A stretch of 64,000 nt of DNA from Eucommia ulmoides (lineage: Eukaryota > Streptophyta > Magnoliopsida > Garryales > Eucommiaceae), in NCBI GenBank assembly GCA_016647705.1, contig CM028333.1, forward strand, positions 11,801,616 through 11,865,615. The letters are read 5' to 3'. A program made the position numbers and the translations under genes. The notes under the pieces are model-generated. The model did not search any database. It was not told the origin of the DNA and worked only from the letters and a program-made list of their open reading frames with translations. This document shows, one piece after another, positions 42,555-53,775 of the stretch. Position 1 is the first letter of the stretch; the number at the start of each line of letters is the position of its first letter.

Positions 42555-42740
42555 TTATATGGGACTAATAGTACTCTTAAAAGTTTTCCAACTAAGGGGC
42601 AATTTGTCAATGAAAACAGTAACATGAAACTGTTCATCAATAGACATACTTCCAAAAATAATTTCATGAACAATTTTCATAATTAAAACAATTGCAAACT
42701 TTAGGGTGTTATGGGTCGAAATTAAAACCATAGGGACCAT
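42555..42740 (-). pseudogene. Copia gag C-terminal fragment
   Basis: 61 open codons with MSIDEQFHVTVFIDKLPLSW then KTFKSTI, resembling the gag block in copia polyproteins (family pattern LIDKLPPSWEDFK). It ends abruptly at its upstream edge. Confidence 0.65.
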
Positions 42741-43145
42741 TTTTTATATTTTGGTCAAACATCAGGGGAGCTTAGTGTAATAAGCTCTAAAACAATTCAC
42801 ATGATATACTACAAGCACTTCATCGCAGAAGATAAGGCCTGTAAAATAATTCACATGATAACCTATAACCAATTCGCCTGATAAACCTATTTCAAGTTTC
42901 AACAACCCACTTTCAAAAATCAGGGGTGAAAAATGTAAAAAAAGGCTCAAAAAAAAAAAAAAAAAAAAACCCACAAGATACCATTTTTGAATAACCCACA
43001 TGATTCCTAAAAGCTTTACATCGCCTGACCACTTTGAATAACCCACATGACATGTAAACGAATTTTATTTTCAAAATATAAACATAAAATAAAAATTGAA
43101 ATCAAAGGGACCACGTAGGAAAATGTTAGGGGTTCAAAGTGTAAA
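42741..43145. other. X1-only sequence of unknown origin
   Basis: Between the truncated copia and the resumed segmental duplication. Two phrases of the type caaagggaccacg / catagggaccat lie near its ends in the same orientation, and an A run spans 42,951-42,969. No gene and no clear terminal repeats. Confidence 0.3.
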
Positions 43146-45138
43146 AACACCCTTAATATTACTTGAAGATTTAATTGGTCAATTAAATTTGGGTGGGATA
43201 AACCGACAAATCGATATTCGTACTAGGTTCATTATGTGATTTGCCCTAATTTATATGAAGCCCCGATGCTTTATTTGCATGGTAAAAAATAATAAATGAT
43301 TAACAAATAATCTAAACATCAATAACAAATTTGTTCTTTTTTATTTTTTTTAGCAACAAAAATAAATTGTTGTAATCAAATAAATAGTTGTAACTAGTAA
43401 GACTCGAATTGCTAATCTTAGAAGGATAATAAAACGATAGATGTTGAAGTCTTGAAATTTAAAATGAACTGGTGTTAAAATCTATTAATTTTCAATTTCA
43501 ATGCAAATGCTTCATGCCATTAATTAGTACTTTATTTGCCACTGATTTTTTATACGGAGTGCTTTTACTGCGGTCGATGGCGGTGGTCAGCGTAAGTAAG
43601 CCTCATGGAATTGTGGTGTGTAGATTTATGTAGTTTTCAATATTTTTTTTTGATAGGCAATAATGATGAATATTTACTGTGGTTGTGATGGTAAATGATT
43701 GTGAGTAATTTTGGACTGATATCCAAATACCCTCCTAAAATCCAATGAGCAAAATATCAAGAATAACTGAGAAATTAAAAAATACAACACAAGAATTATA
43801 GTGGAAACTCCAAAAGATGAGAAAAATCACTGTTGTTGTCGAAAGACAACCTGGGAAAAATTCACTATGTGAAAATTGTTACAACCACACTCTCAGTAAT
43901 TTTTTCTCACACCCAAAACCCTAGAATATAAAATCTCAAAGAACACACTTTACAAAAAATACCCATAACCATATTAGAGAGCCAAATACTCCCTAATATT
44001 TACATGCTAAAGAGTATTTACATTTCTCTCTACTTTGTGGATTTTTCTCTATTTTGGTTACGTCTCCCCCTTTCTCTGCGATATGCAAAGAAGGTTATTT
44101 TTCTTAATTGATCATCTCCTCTATTTATGGAGGAGACTTGTGCCCTGTTTTCTGTTTGAACACAAATCAAGAAGTAGCGCAACAAAAGAAGACTCCAACT
44201 TATAGTTGAGCTCTTCGGATCCTTATGCATTTTTCTGCTTCTTCTCTTGATGCTTCTTCCATCTTCAATTAGGTGATAATCCTTGATTTTTTTCTCACAT
44301 TTTTCATTTGCCATTTTTTTTTATTTTTGTTTGCTTGTGACCAATCACTTTCTCCAAATTGGGGTCAAATTATTAACCCAACAATGGTAGTCGAAATGGT
44401 AGTGAATTTTTGCTGTGATAGCGATCACAAACGATATCAAAGCACTGTTTAAAATTTTGAATTGTGATTTAAACTCTCCAACCTGTATACCAATCAGATG
44501 TTAAAACCATGTGATCTATCTTGTTTGATTGCAAGATAGAGGAGACAATGAAAATGAAAAGAGGAAGAAAGAGTGACGCGACTCAACCAACTAAATATAT
44601 CCAAGACAACATTATTCATTATTGAAGGTACAAGCACTATTTGGCGCAATAATAACATCCAGCACAAGTCGCCTCGTAGTGCCACTTGCACCGGCTAAAC
44701 GTGTGGAGGCCATCCAAGAGCTTATCCTTGAATATCTTCTTAAAACCTAAACGTGTGGAGACCATCCAATTATAATTACTGCCATAATTTAAAAATTCAA
44801 AATCAATTATTTTGAAATTTTCAAATCATAGTTTCGGTCTTCCAAAGAGTTTACCAAAACAAAAATAATGTGTGTTCTTAATTTGATATATACTTTAAAA
44901 ACTGATTACTTATATTTTACGTCATGTGATCAGACTTAATTTAACTTTACACTCCTCTATTATTTTCGTCAACATTTACATTATTTGTGTTTCAGACTTA
45001 AGTGCAACAATTAATTATTCTATTCAATTTAACGTTCAAAGGGTAAAAGTCAAAATTGAAAAGTTACTTAATATTAATTGATATTTATGCCATTCAATTA
45101 AGTTAATAGTTTGATTAGACACCCATTCAAGTCCTCCC
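43146..45138. other. Duplicated region without a gene
   Basis: Collinear with 60,822-62,494, except for about 350 bp (43,890-44,240) missing in X2. A 24-bp phrase (ctaaacgtgtggagnccatcca) occurs twice at about 44,695 and 44,748. No gene supported. Confidence 0.4.
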
Positions 45139-46020
45139 TATTACGGACCATTGTTATCAAGGCAATTAGAACGAAGAATCATGCTGCCTGATTGGAGCCG
45201 CTCTCCTGATGAGCCCAAGTCAGGGTAAAAACTAGTCATCATCTTAAAGAAGGCAGGCTTGCCCCTGCACTAGTGAACGAATTGGGGCACCACACGGGCA
45301 AATGCTGCTGCGAAAATGTGAGCCCGTGACAAGAGGTATCAGTGCAGAGTGCAATTAGCTCCACTGGCGGTGACTTGCTCGAGCCGTGGGGACGACATTC
45401 CCAAACATGAAGGAGTTGAGCTGTAGAGATATTGCACCTAGCACCATCGACGGATGGGCAGGGAGTCATGATTCACCAGGCACTCATGATGAGCAGGCAA
45501 GGTTTCACGGAGCATCACGTCGAAGCATGGATCGTGTGATCTGCGCACCTCACCAATTTTCTCTCTGTCGCGTGAAGTGTAGAGGCACAACAAAGGGCGC
45601 AACATCGAGAGCTGTTCGAATTATAACAAGGATGTTTGCGATATTGCGTGGGGAAGAGTGTTACAGACCGTTGTTATCAAGGCGATCGTAACGAAGAATC
45701 ATGCTGGTTAGACGGTTGAGCACTCAAATGCGGCTCTCAACCAGGTGTGAGCGTCAACACAAGCAGACGTCCATTTGGAGTCAAGGCGTACCGACCCGGT
45801 TAAGTTCAAAGAATACGTTGCTGGTCGTGGACCTGACAAAAGAAGAAGGAGTTAGGTCTCTCCAGCATAAACTGGTCGGGAGTTGGAGCCGCTCCTTTAA
45901 TAAGCCCAAGGCATGGTGAAATCAGTTAGCATCCTAAATCAGGTAGGCTTGCCCCGTGCTAGCGAAAGAGTTGGGGCGCCGCATGGGTAAATGCCACTGC
46001 GAAAATATGAGCCCGTGACA
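45139..46020 (+). mobile_element. TRIM-like non-coding LTR element, X1 copy
   Basis: LTR1 is 45,139-45,331 (tattacgg ... gcccgtgaca) and LTR2 is 45,659-46,020 (tgttacag ... gcccgtgaca). LTR1 is followed by ggtatcagtgcagag, a mutated initiator-Met primer site (intact as ttggtatcagagcagagc in X2), and LTR2 is preceded by a purine tract, gtggggaagag. TCCC flanks both ends (45,135-45,138; 46,021-46,024). LTR1 lacks about 165 bp from its middle relative to LTR2. The short interior (327 bp) has no coding sequence of a known domain. Confidence 0.75.
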
Positions 46021-46024
46021 TCCC

Positions 46025-46325
46025 GCTCCTATAAATACCGACATGGGGGGTCTAACCAGGTAGGCACACCCTTTTCTAACTAATGCTTTGTTGAGTTTAC
46101 TTAGAATATTCGACTAATTTTTACACAGGAGATGTAACGCCGACTAGGCCACCAGCAGTGGATTTTTTTGCAGGAACCTAAATTGAATCAATAGCTTGAG
46201 CCAGGAGATCTCTTATATTTTGGATCCCAAAGTGACTTGTCGGGCTGAACCAGTTTTAGTTTTCATTAGATTAGCGCCATTTGTGGGAATGATAAATTAG
46301 TTTTTTTTTTTACTATTTTAGAAAA
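46025..46325 (+). mobile_element. Right part of a gypsy (Tat-like) LTR with leader and primer site
   Basis: Has a TATA-like ctcctataaatacc (46,026), then a pyrimidine-rich leader and ends near ttttcattagatta; gcgccatttgtgggaatg (46,274) follows, resembling the ggcgccgtctgtgggaa primer region of Tat-type gypsy elements. The left part of the LTR is missing and the TRIM element sits at the break. The same arrangement occurs in X2. Confidence 0.6.
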
Positions 46326-46576
46326 TGTATATGGTTACTTTACGATCTAGAATAATGACGAACGAACACGAAAACGAGAGGCAGTCGCTTCGTGAAACTG
46401 AACACGAAGCCGGCCCTTTGGTAAAATGGCCTACGTTTCTAATGGAGTTGATAAGGGAGATTCATGATCTCTCTCAGACTGTTCAACGTCAGACTAGACA
46501 AGCCGGTCAGAGTCAATTACCTCTACCCCCCCCCCCCCCAAAAAAAAATTCCACAAGGGTATGTACCATCGCATAG
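46325..46576 (+). pseudogene. Gypsy gag N-terminal fragment
   Basis: A short open frame starting MYMVTLRSRIMTNEHENERQ just after the primer region, where gag begins, then WPTFLMELIREIHDLSQTV. It runs into a C/A homopolymer (46,528-46,548) and ends. No family domain is certain; the call rests on position. In X2 (63,638 on) it is broken after HEKE. Confidence 0.4.
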
Positions 46577-47057
46577 TAAAGTGCAAGCCATTGTGGACGA
46601 GGGATAGAGAGCACGACGAGAATAACACTAAGAAGAAGGACGTTGCCGAGAGCAGTACAATCTCCAATGAGAGTTGGAAATAATGTGGATGGAGAGAGAC
46701 GAACTACATCAGAACAAAGGCCTTTATGTACTCCACGACATCCATGAAGGGCTATGTGGCAACCATTCAAGGGCACGAGCTTTGGCGAAGAAAGCGCAAG
46801 GGTACTTCTGGCCAACGATCGAAGCCGATGCTAGAGATCTGGTGAAGAAGTGTGACAAATATCGATCAAATGTTTGGGCCAACCATCAATGGTCCCACCA
46901 CGAGGCTACTTTTCATGACCGGATCGTGGCCTTTCACTCATTGAAGGGTAGACATCCTCAGTTTATTCCCTATGGCTACCGCTCAAAAGAATTTTTTGAT
47001 TGTGACAATTAATTATTTCACCAAGTGGGTTGAGGTTAAGACAGTGGCTAAAATCAC
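46577..47057 (+). pseudogene. Gypsy integrase zinc-finger and start of core
   Basis: Codons 46,674-47,012 read YVLHDIHEGLCGNHSRARAL, AKKAQGYFWPTIEADARDLV and KKCDKY, the HHCC zinc finger of gypsy integrase with the last Cys changed to Tyr. The core entry is decayed; EFFDCDN, a stop, then YFTKWVEVKTVAKI (about 47,007-47,056) matches the family pattern DYFTKWVEA. The solo LTR interrupts it at 47,058, and it resumes at 48,529 with HPAWKHIICPFRVPPSHDQ-like frames including PQAMISDN. Most of gag, protease and reverse transcriptase between 46,576 and here is gone. Confidence 0.75.
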
Positions 47058-48523
47058 TGGTAGGGGCGCGTTTTGTGCACGCCTACTTAGGCTCGCAAGT
47101 ATATGAGGTCTAAAGTTTTAATATAGTGGATCTTTGAAGATCGGATATCGTTCCCACAGAGAAAAGTGTAAATAATTGAATTGAATACCGCAATTGACGT
47201 AGTCTCGTATTATCCTGACGACGGAAGACATGAATTGAAATTAAATTAAGCTAAACTACAATTAGTGGGTTAATTCTAACTAGGTTGATTAATTAGGGAT
47301 TGATTTTGTTCACTTAATACACGTTTGATTTCGTTCGGTTAACAATAACGGAGTTTAGGTATCTGACAATCTCGGTTCGTAAACTCCTCTGCCACCTCTT
47401 CCGAGTGTAAGACGGGGGAATATGCGACTTCGTGTCGACGAAGAGATCCCCCTCAACGTCTTAACGACTCTAGGCCACGTGAGTCTTGACCCAACGTCAT
47501 CGATTGCATACTAACTAACGCCCTCCCAGGTCGTTAGGTGGTAACGATGTGTTTACCCTAATCTGAATCCAGGGTTACCTCTCCCGAGTGTCAAACCCTA
47601 GATTCTCAAATCCAACTCTAATACTGTTACAAGCATATTAAGATCGTCATCAAATGATAAACACAATCGGACTTAAAATAACAACCGTTAAAGAAACGTA
47701 TATTGAACCAAACGAGTATTTACACAACTACATATTTTCCTAACTAATCTCTAAATTACACTAACATGTTTTTAACCAATACAACATTAAATCAAGAGGA
47801 GATCATCATCATCAACAATAAACATTAAATACAAAGATGGAAACAAGGGAAGAAAAGCCAAATCTCAAAGTCGAGTAGTCTACTTTCGCCAAAGAACAGT
47901 CCTCCCGAGCTTCCTCTTCTCCGTTGATGAACTTCCTCTTCTAGCTCTTCAAGGATTGGCCAAGAACACCTCCTAAAACTAATCTAATCTAACTAAGGTG
48001 AAAGAGAACTATCAAGAATAACCAAGCCCTCTCCCACGTCTAAGGTTTTTCTAAGGTTTGGTGGAGAAAAGGGTTAAATAGGTAAGGTTTGGAAATATCT
48101 TCAAAATATCTGAAAATAGATATTTCTGTGCAGAGTGTCACCGCCTAAGCGATGGTTCATCGCTTAGGCGGTGGACTTAAGTCGGTTAAATTCTGTCGGT
48201 AACTTCGCCTAAGCGGTGGTTGTTGGCATAACAATCTGTGGTTTTCTCGCTTAGGCAGTGTTTTTCTTGCCTAGGCGGTGGTTCACCCCTTCAGCACTCC
48301 AACATTCTGCCTCTTTTCCGCCTAGGCGGTGATCTTCATTCACCGAAACCCTGTTTTGCACATTTTGTTCACCGTTTCTCCACTGTTTTCACTTGTTTCT
48401 CGCCATTTGACGTCCTTCCACCTGTTTTATACTAAAACAAACTAAAACACAATTAAATATAACTAAAATGCTTGAAAACTAACAAATCTGGTTTAGAAAT
48501 AGATAGGTTTTTTACACCTATCA
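47058..48523 (-). mobile_element. Solo LTR, CCTAGG palindrome family, target duplication ATCAC
   Basis: Plus-strand ends TGGTAGGGGCGCG and ttacacctatca (1,466 bp), flanked by ATCAC at 47,053-47,057 and 48,524-48,528. Excision restores the integrase reading through TVAKIT into QHGSI. Same family and orientation as 12,089-13,743. A palindrome cluster lies at 48,138-48,335. Confidence 0.9.
48138..48335. repeat. Cluster of CGCCTAAGCG / CGCCTAGGCG palindromes
   Basis: About seven near-copies: caccgcctaagcgatgg, tcgcttaggcggtgg, cgcctaagcggtgg, cgcttaggcag, gcctaggcggtgg and cgcctaggcggtg. Both a CTAAG and a CTAGG core occur. Confidence 0.8.
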
Positions 48524-48605
48524 ATCACCCAGCATGGAAGCATATTATTTGTCCGTTCAGAGTACCCCCAAGCCATGATCAGTGACAACTCTCAACATTG
48601 TTTCT
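48524..48605 (+). pseudogene. Gypsy integrase continuation after the solo LTR
   Basis: cccagcatggaagcatatta and on encodes QHGSI and, with a frameshift, PQAMISDN, the region around the second catalytic Asp of the integrase core. It is truncated near 48,600. Confidence 0.6.
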
Positions 48606-49332
48606 TTTTTCTTCCTCATTCTCGTTCATAGTAGGGCACCCCTGCACCACTGGTTTTTACACAATTCTCTATCTAAATTCATTATGCAATGTAAAGAGAT
48701 ACAAATAGTGACAAGTGAAGACATGCAAGGTAAAGCGACACAAATAGTGACAAGTGGAGATGAATCTAGAAAAATAAAAAAATTAATTCAGGTAGTACTT
48801 GATCGTAAGGAATTAGAGTTTCAAAATTAGAATTAGAAATGAACCCATAAATTTTTTGAACTTTTTACACATGTTTATTTGCAATTCCAATTTCGAGATT
48901 CGAATTCCATGAAACCAAAGACTACGTTAGGGAACTTGAAAACACTTCTTCCAAAATGATAATTTTCAAATTTCGCAACTCTATTCTAGATTTTATTTAA
49001 TCTCATTTAAAAAGAACAAAATAATTTTAGTAAAAGAAATCAACTCTTCAATTTCAATTTCATCGTGGTGATATGATATTTGGCGGTGGTAGCGGGTAGC
49101 TGTGATGGTGGTGAGATGTTTGGCGAAGGTGGTACAATTGTTGGGGAAATGTGATATTATATATATACAAGGAGAGAGAGAGAGAGAGAATGAATGAATT
49201 ATTGTCGTATCAGGGGGAATTTTATTTATTTATTTTTTTTTTTGTAACAAAGGTATTTTTCGACCAGTAAATATAGTTAATGTAATTTTCTTAAATTATG
49301 TTTTATAAAGTGCATTTTGTTAATTTTTGTAG
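48606..49332. other. Non-coding, with a small tandem repeat
   Basis: A 39-bp unit (gtaaagcgacacaaatagtg...) occurs twice at 48,691 and 48,730. The 82-codon frame over it has no known domain. A GA run is at 49,171-49,188. Nothing else is supported. Confidence 0.4.
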
Positions 49333-49572
49333 TTTAAAACAAGTACATTCCATGGCACTATTGCAAACATAATTATACATGCATAAACACAAACTACATC
49401 AATAACCAAATACATACTTCTGTAGGTAATTAATCGTCCAAAGTAGATAAAGTTTGAATATTGATCTGTCAATACTGAAAATGCTAGCTAGCTCTTAGTA
49501 TTGAAATTTTGTTTTAGAAATCAACCAAACAAAGCCCCCAACAAGCCCAAATGCACTTGGTATGGTTGTTTC

Positions 49573-49838
49573 TCAATTAATTTTGGGCGGTAGATTGATT
49601 GAGATGGTGAGTCTCAATGTGTTTGGATCCTCATCTGTCTCCTTTAACTTCTCGTACTCGAATGTCCATGTCACCGCATTGCTTTTTTCTCCATTCGTAA
49701 CCTTAGTATCCACGTGGATAGTTATCAAGAATGTCTTGAATTCCTCCATTAGATCTCCTTCTATTACTGTAAACGTCGCCGATTTCTCCTCGTCGTCTAT
49801 GGCCTCTATGATTTCCTTAGCCACCTTCTTCTTACCAT
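49573..49838 (-). pseudogene. MLP-like exon 2 pseudogene (X3)
   Basis: Clearly homologous to exon 2 of the two MLP-like genes (KEIIEAIDDEEKSATFTVIE, then FHV-like TIHVDTKVTNGEKSNAVTWT). Three defects show it is dead. The splice acceptor AG is AC (49,840-49,839). A 34-bp deletion after codon DEDPNTL shifts the frame and replaces the C-terminal helix. No exon 1 exists between it and X2. The surrounding 49,333-49,860 resembles X1 17,800-18,345. It keeps downstream sequence that X2 has lost. Confidence 0.88.
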
Positions 49839-49860
49839 GTATTCAAAATTCAATTCAATC

Positions 49861-50832
49861 TATTAGATTTCGGTTCCCACGATTTCGTTTCATAATGCAA
49901 TTAAATATTTAAAAATAAATATATTAAGTGTGTTTAATAACAAAATAAATATCACTTAAAAAATTGTTTAAAATTTTAAATTTTTTATAATTTAATTAAT
50001 TGTTTAGCACTTATCAGATAATATAATAAAATATCTAATTGTTACAACCAACATTTTACAAGATAATAACATAAAATATCTAATTGTTGCAAGCACCATT
50101 TTATATAAATATTGTAAAATCTCACAAAAAAAATTATATACAAAAACTTATAGAAAAAAAAAATATTCAATTTCAAAAAAATAAAGAGAGAGATAATATT
50201 TTAAAAAATTAAAGTCGAAAAATTTATTTTAGGAATAAAAATTTATAAAAAAATTATTAAAAATAATTAAAATTCAATACTTAATTTATTCAACAATTAA
50301 TAAATTCAATATTTATAATTTTAGCACTTAAAATTTTTAGTATTTTAAGTAGTTATCAAACATGATTTTACTTCATTTAAAATTATATCATTTTAAATTG
50401 AAACTTCTATCAATAAATAATAATGTGTAATAACCTTTTTGTGTACGTGACATTCAAATTCAAAATAGTGATTTCTGATAAATTTAGAGGTTAGTTGTGA
50501 CTTCCATGTAACCTTTTGATACCTAATATTAGGTTAATTACTCTTTGCACCTTTATGGTTGGATCAGATTATAGTTTTTATTCCTTTAGTATTTTTTGTT
50601 AACACTTATGTACTTCAAACATAAGTGAAACATTTCACTATTCTGTTAATTTTGATTTCACTATTCTGTTAATTTTGATGGTTAAAGGCTCAAAATGAAT
50701 AGAAATCCGTTAATTAATATTAAATGAGATTTATACCATTTAAAGATTTTAATAAGGATCATTTTATTTCTTATCTAAAATGTTAATGTAATATATGAGT
50801 TTGACCCATTTGTCCCATTATGTCAAAAACCT
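49861..50832. other. Remnant of the X3 intron, AT-rich
   Basis: Bases 50,690-50,790 match X1 19,670-19,770 and X2 56,275-56,375 (aatagaaatc, gattttaata, atcattttatttctta), so part of the MLP intron survives here, without the solo LTR or the fold-back MITE of X1/X2. A 23-bp phrase (tttcactattctgttaattt) is duplicated at about 50,635 and 50,658. No gene. Confidence 0.5.
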
Positions 50833-51905
50833 AATACTACATAACAAAATTTAGAACACTAAAAACGGACTAATGAATAATTTTTAAATAATCGTCAAAA
50901 TTGGTCGGATGAGTTGTTTCGATGACGATTCATTTTTTTTGAAAACTTAGTTAATAAAAAATGGTCGTCTATCTGTAATAGAAATGAACCTGATTTTTTT
51001 ACTTACAAACTACGTTCATAACGCTAAATAATAAAATCGAGAATACCAAAAACGGATAATATGTTATCGAGAGAAAATAAAACTTACGTAAAATAATAGA
51101 AAAAGTTTGGATGGACATAATTTTGTGCTCGGTGGTCCGTTTTGGGTGATTTTTTTTTTTTTTTTATTTAGGGTATTTTTTCGAGATCTAGGCGCCGCAA
51201 ACGCCATAGGCGATTTGGTCCAGTATTTTTTTAAATAAAGTTCGTTTTCACCTTCAATTTTCAATTTCAAGTGTTAGGTGACTAAATTTGTAATCTTTGT
51301 CGAGAGCGTGCGTCTTGTCCCATTGGTAAAATTGAAATCTTCAAAATCTAGAGTGACGACTCAGATCAGACCCACCTTCCAAAAAAAAAAAATCGCCCTC
51401 AACGGACCTCCGAGCGTAAAATTATGTTTATCCAAACTTTCAAGTGCAATATAGTGTTTTTGAATTGAGAACACCAAAAACGAATTAATAAATAATTTTT
51501 AAATAATAGTTATTATCACAACATTTTATTGCTCTTAAGGATGTAGTTTGTATGCAAAAAAATCAGATTCATTTCCGTTACGGACAGACGACAATTTTTT
51601 GTTAACTAAGTTTTAAAAAAAAAACTGCATCGTTATCGAAACAACTTATCCGTTTTTAGTGTTCTAAATTATTCACTAGTCCATTTTTAGTGTTTTAAGT
51701 TTTGTTATGTAGTGTTATGAATATAGTTTATATACAAAAAATTTAGTTTATTTCTGTTACGAATATACAATTTTTTGTTAATTCCAAATTGTCGAAAAAA
51801 ATTCTACCATTATCGAAATAGCTCATCTGGTCAACTTTGACGATTTTTTAAAATTCATCCACATGTCCATTTTAAGTGTTATAAAAAGCATTATGGAGTG
51901 TTTTG
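50833..51905. repeat. Large inverted-repeat structure, possibly a TIR element
   Basis: The left arm 50,833-51,020 is repeated in reverse at 51,541-51,720 (shared phrases actacataacaaaa, aacactaaaaacgga, ttgtttcgat, aaaacttagttaa, tgatttttttgc). A second inner pair is 51,101-51,160 with 51,380-51,440 (aaagtttggatggacataat). The right arm is followed by a further direct, more diverged copy (51,721-51,905). No target duplication and no coding sequence were found; the centre is about 51,280. Confidence 0.6.
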
Positions 51906-52027
51906 AACCTAATTTATGCATAAAAAAATTAGATTTATTTAAAATATCAATAGATCGCCGTTAATCAACTCAAAGTTACTAAAAATTTTATAAATTTAGT
52001 AGGCCAAAAGGGAATTTTTTTTTTTTT

Positions 52028-52110
52028 GGGGGGGGGGGGGGGGAGGGGGGGTAAACCCAGGGTTTGGTACCCCGGGTTCTACATAGAACCCAGGGTTCCA
52101 AACCCCGGGT
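52028..52110. repeat. G tract followed by a GC-rich 27-bp hairpin
   Basis: A run of about 25 G with one A (52,028-52,051), then an inverted repeat of arms 52,055-52,081 and 52,084-52,110 (acccagggtttggtacccc... against ...ccaaaccccgggt) with 24 of 27 positions paired and a 2-nt loop. Very unlike the AT-rich surroundings. Confidence 0.85.
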
Positions 52111-52231
52111 ATAAAATGGGCCTCCACAGACCCTAGGATCACATCCCCGGGTAATTCTATTTTGGTAATTAAGTTCAAAATAGTGCTAGTTCAGTATTTT
52201 TGTTTTAAAAAAATTCTAAAAAAGTAAATAA

Positions 52232-52526
52232 CTCTTTTGTTGAAACCTGTTAAAGGAGTGCTCAACGAGAAACCTTAGTATATATAATTAGATCTTTTCC
52301 CTAGTCTAAATTAATGGTTTCTTACCATTGAGAGTTGCTACCACAAAATCAAAATCACAAGGAGGAAGACTTAGTTAGTAATCCGCTTCGATATATTCAA
52401 TCTTCTGCGATGGCCCAAATATGTATGTATTCGATTATAGTTCTTTTTGGTTGTGTCCTAATAATCATGTATGTTTTAAATTATTGTTTAATTCCTTTTT
52501 ATTGTGATGATGAGATATAAACAACA
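52232..52526 (+). mobile_element. Truncated copia LTR at the left edge of X2
   Basis: Matches 15,348-15,642 of the copia 3' LTR and stops abruptly at 52,232, where X2 begins. The left ~170 bp of the LTR, the 3' UTR and pol are absent. Confidence 0.8.
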
Positions 52527-52641
52527 GACTGACGTATTTCGTCATTTGTTGGTCAAAAGTCACTTTCTCTTGGACAATTTTTTAGGGTCAATAATCAATA
52601 GTCATAAGCCTTCAAATTAGGTAAAAAAAAAATATATATAT

Positions 52642-52645
<4 letters not shown>

Positions 52646-52685
<40 letters not shown>
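52646..52685. repeat. Poly-T run
   Basis: About 40 T, where X1 (15,749) has six. Preceded by a short TA run. Confidence 0.95.
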
Positions 52686-52688
<3 letters not shown>

Positions 52689-53766
52689 GTTGTTGGCATA
52701 TTCTGAAATTGGGGCTTTTAAATCTATGAAAATTCATTTTTCGAAAAAACAAGAGAGTGGTCAAGAGACGTGGCACTAACATGGCAGTGGGTGGCCACCC
52801 TTAGTCTGATGTGGAGCCACATGTGGAGGTGACATGGCGGTGGCGTGTAGGATACACGACGGATCGACAAACTTTGGAACAAGCGTGTAGGCGCATACAA
52901 CGTCTGTTTTTTGTGATTTTGGTGGCGTTGGAATCGTTTTAGACGATAAAAATGTGATGATGTTGTGGTTGTTGATATCATAGCTACTCTGAGCCTTGTA
53001 GTTGTCAACAAAGATGATGACAGTTGTGGGAGTATTGGTGGCACGTGGGGATACGTTTGAGCTCCGATGGCGGTGATTTTAGTGGCGTTGGAATAGTCTT
53101 ATCAAGGCGAAAAGTGATGGTGTAATTGTTGTTGATATTGGATGACAATGAGACTTGTTGTAGTCAACAGATATGATGATAGTGATGGTGATTTGGTTGG
53201 TTGTGCGTGAGGGAGCGTGGGAACCTCGAGGGCGGTGGTTTTGGTGTCGTTATACTCATTTTGACGAAAAGAGTTTGATGGTGATGATGAATACGATGAA
53301 GGGTTGTTGAATGATGAAAACGAGTTTGTGGGTAGCGATGCGATAGAAGACTTGAAAAGATTTAGCCGAAATAGGGTCAGGAAGAATTGACTCTTGAGAC
53401 CTTTATTAGAATAATTGAAAGGCAGAATGTTGAGAAAGCATGAGAGACTTATATTGATTTGTAAGAAATATGCTATTACAGCGATTTGCATAAAGTTTAT
53501 ATATAGAAGGTGATTAGGGTAATCTTGGTAGGGTTAAGATTTGATTTTCCGAGTGAGAGTAGAGTTTTAACATAATCAACCAAGGCCAATATGCACATAT
53601 TAACAAAGATGATACAATAACTACATATAAAATCAGAAGAAGCAAGAAAAATAGCTTTGGATGCTTCTCACTCGTTTAAAGGTTTGAACTTCCAATTTTT
53701 ATTTTTTATTTTTATTTATTTATTTATTTATTTTTTTTTTTAAGTGGGGTTATCTCCATTTAATCC
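52686..53766. other. X2 counterpart of 15,760-16,812, no gene called
   Basis: Holds the 129-codon minus-strand frame 53,491-53,102, counterpart of 16,561-16,172. The two peptides have drifted at a rate that gives no sign of selection. See the X1 entry. Confidence 0.3.
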
Positions 53767-53775
53767 TTAAAAATA

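Larger units (their letters stand above)
38309..42740 (-). mobile_element. Minus-strand Ty1/copia element, degenerate, 5' LTR absent
   Basis: On the minus strand, in order: gag tail (42,740-42,555), zinc knuckle (about 42,345), protease (about 42,210), decayed integrase, reverse transcriptase (41,290-40,549), RNase H (about 40,300-39,830), polypurine tract and 3' LTR (39,264-38,309). The left part of gag and the whole 5' LTR are missing, so the insertion's right border (43,145) is unclear. It is absent from X2, which keeps about 530 bp at the same place instead. Confidence 0.85.

Noticed and set aside
45334..45351. tRNA-like phrase ggtatcagtgcagag
   Set aside because: It is the primer binding site complementary to initiator-Met tRNA, not a tRNA gene; no cloverleaf flanks it.
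45239..45919. Frames of 72-101 codons in the TRIM-like element
   Set aside because: No recognised domain, broken differently in X2 (62,592-63,230), and they lie over LTR and interior of a non-coding element.
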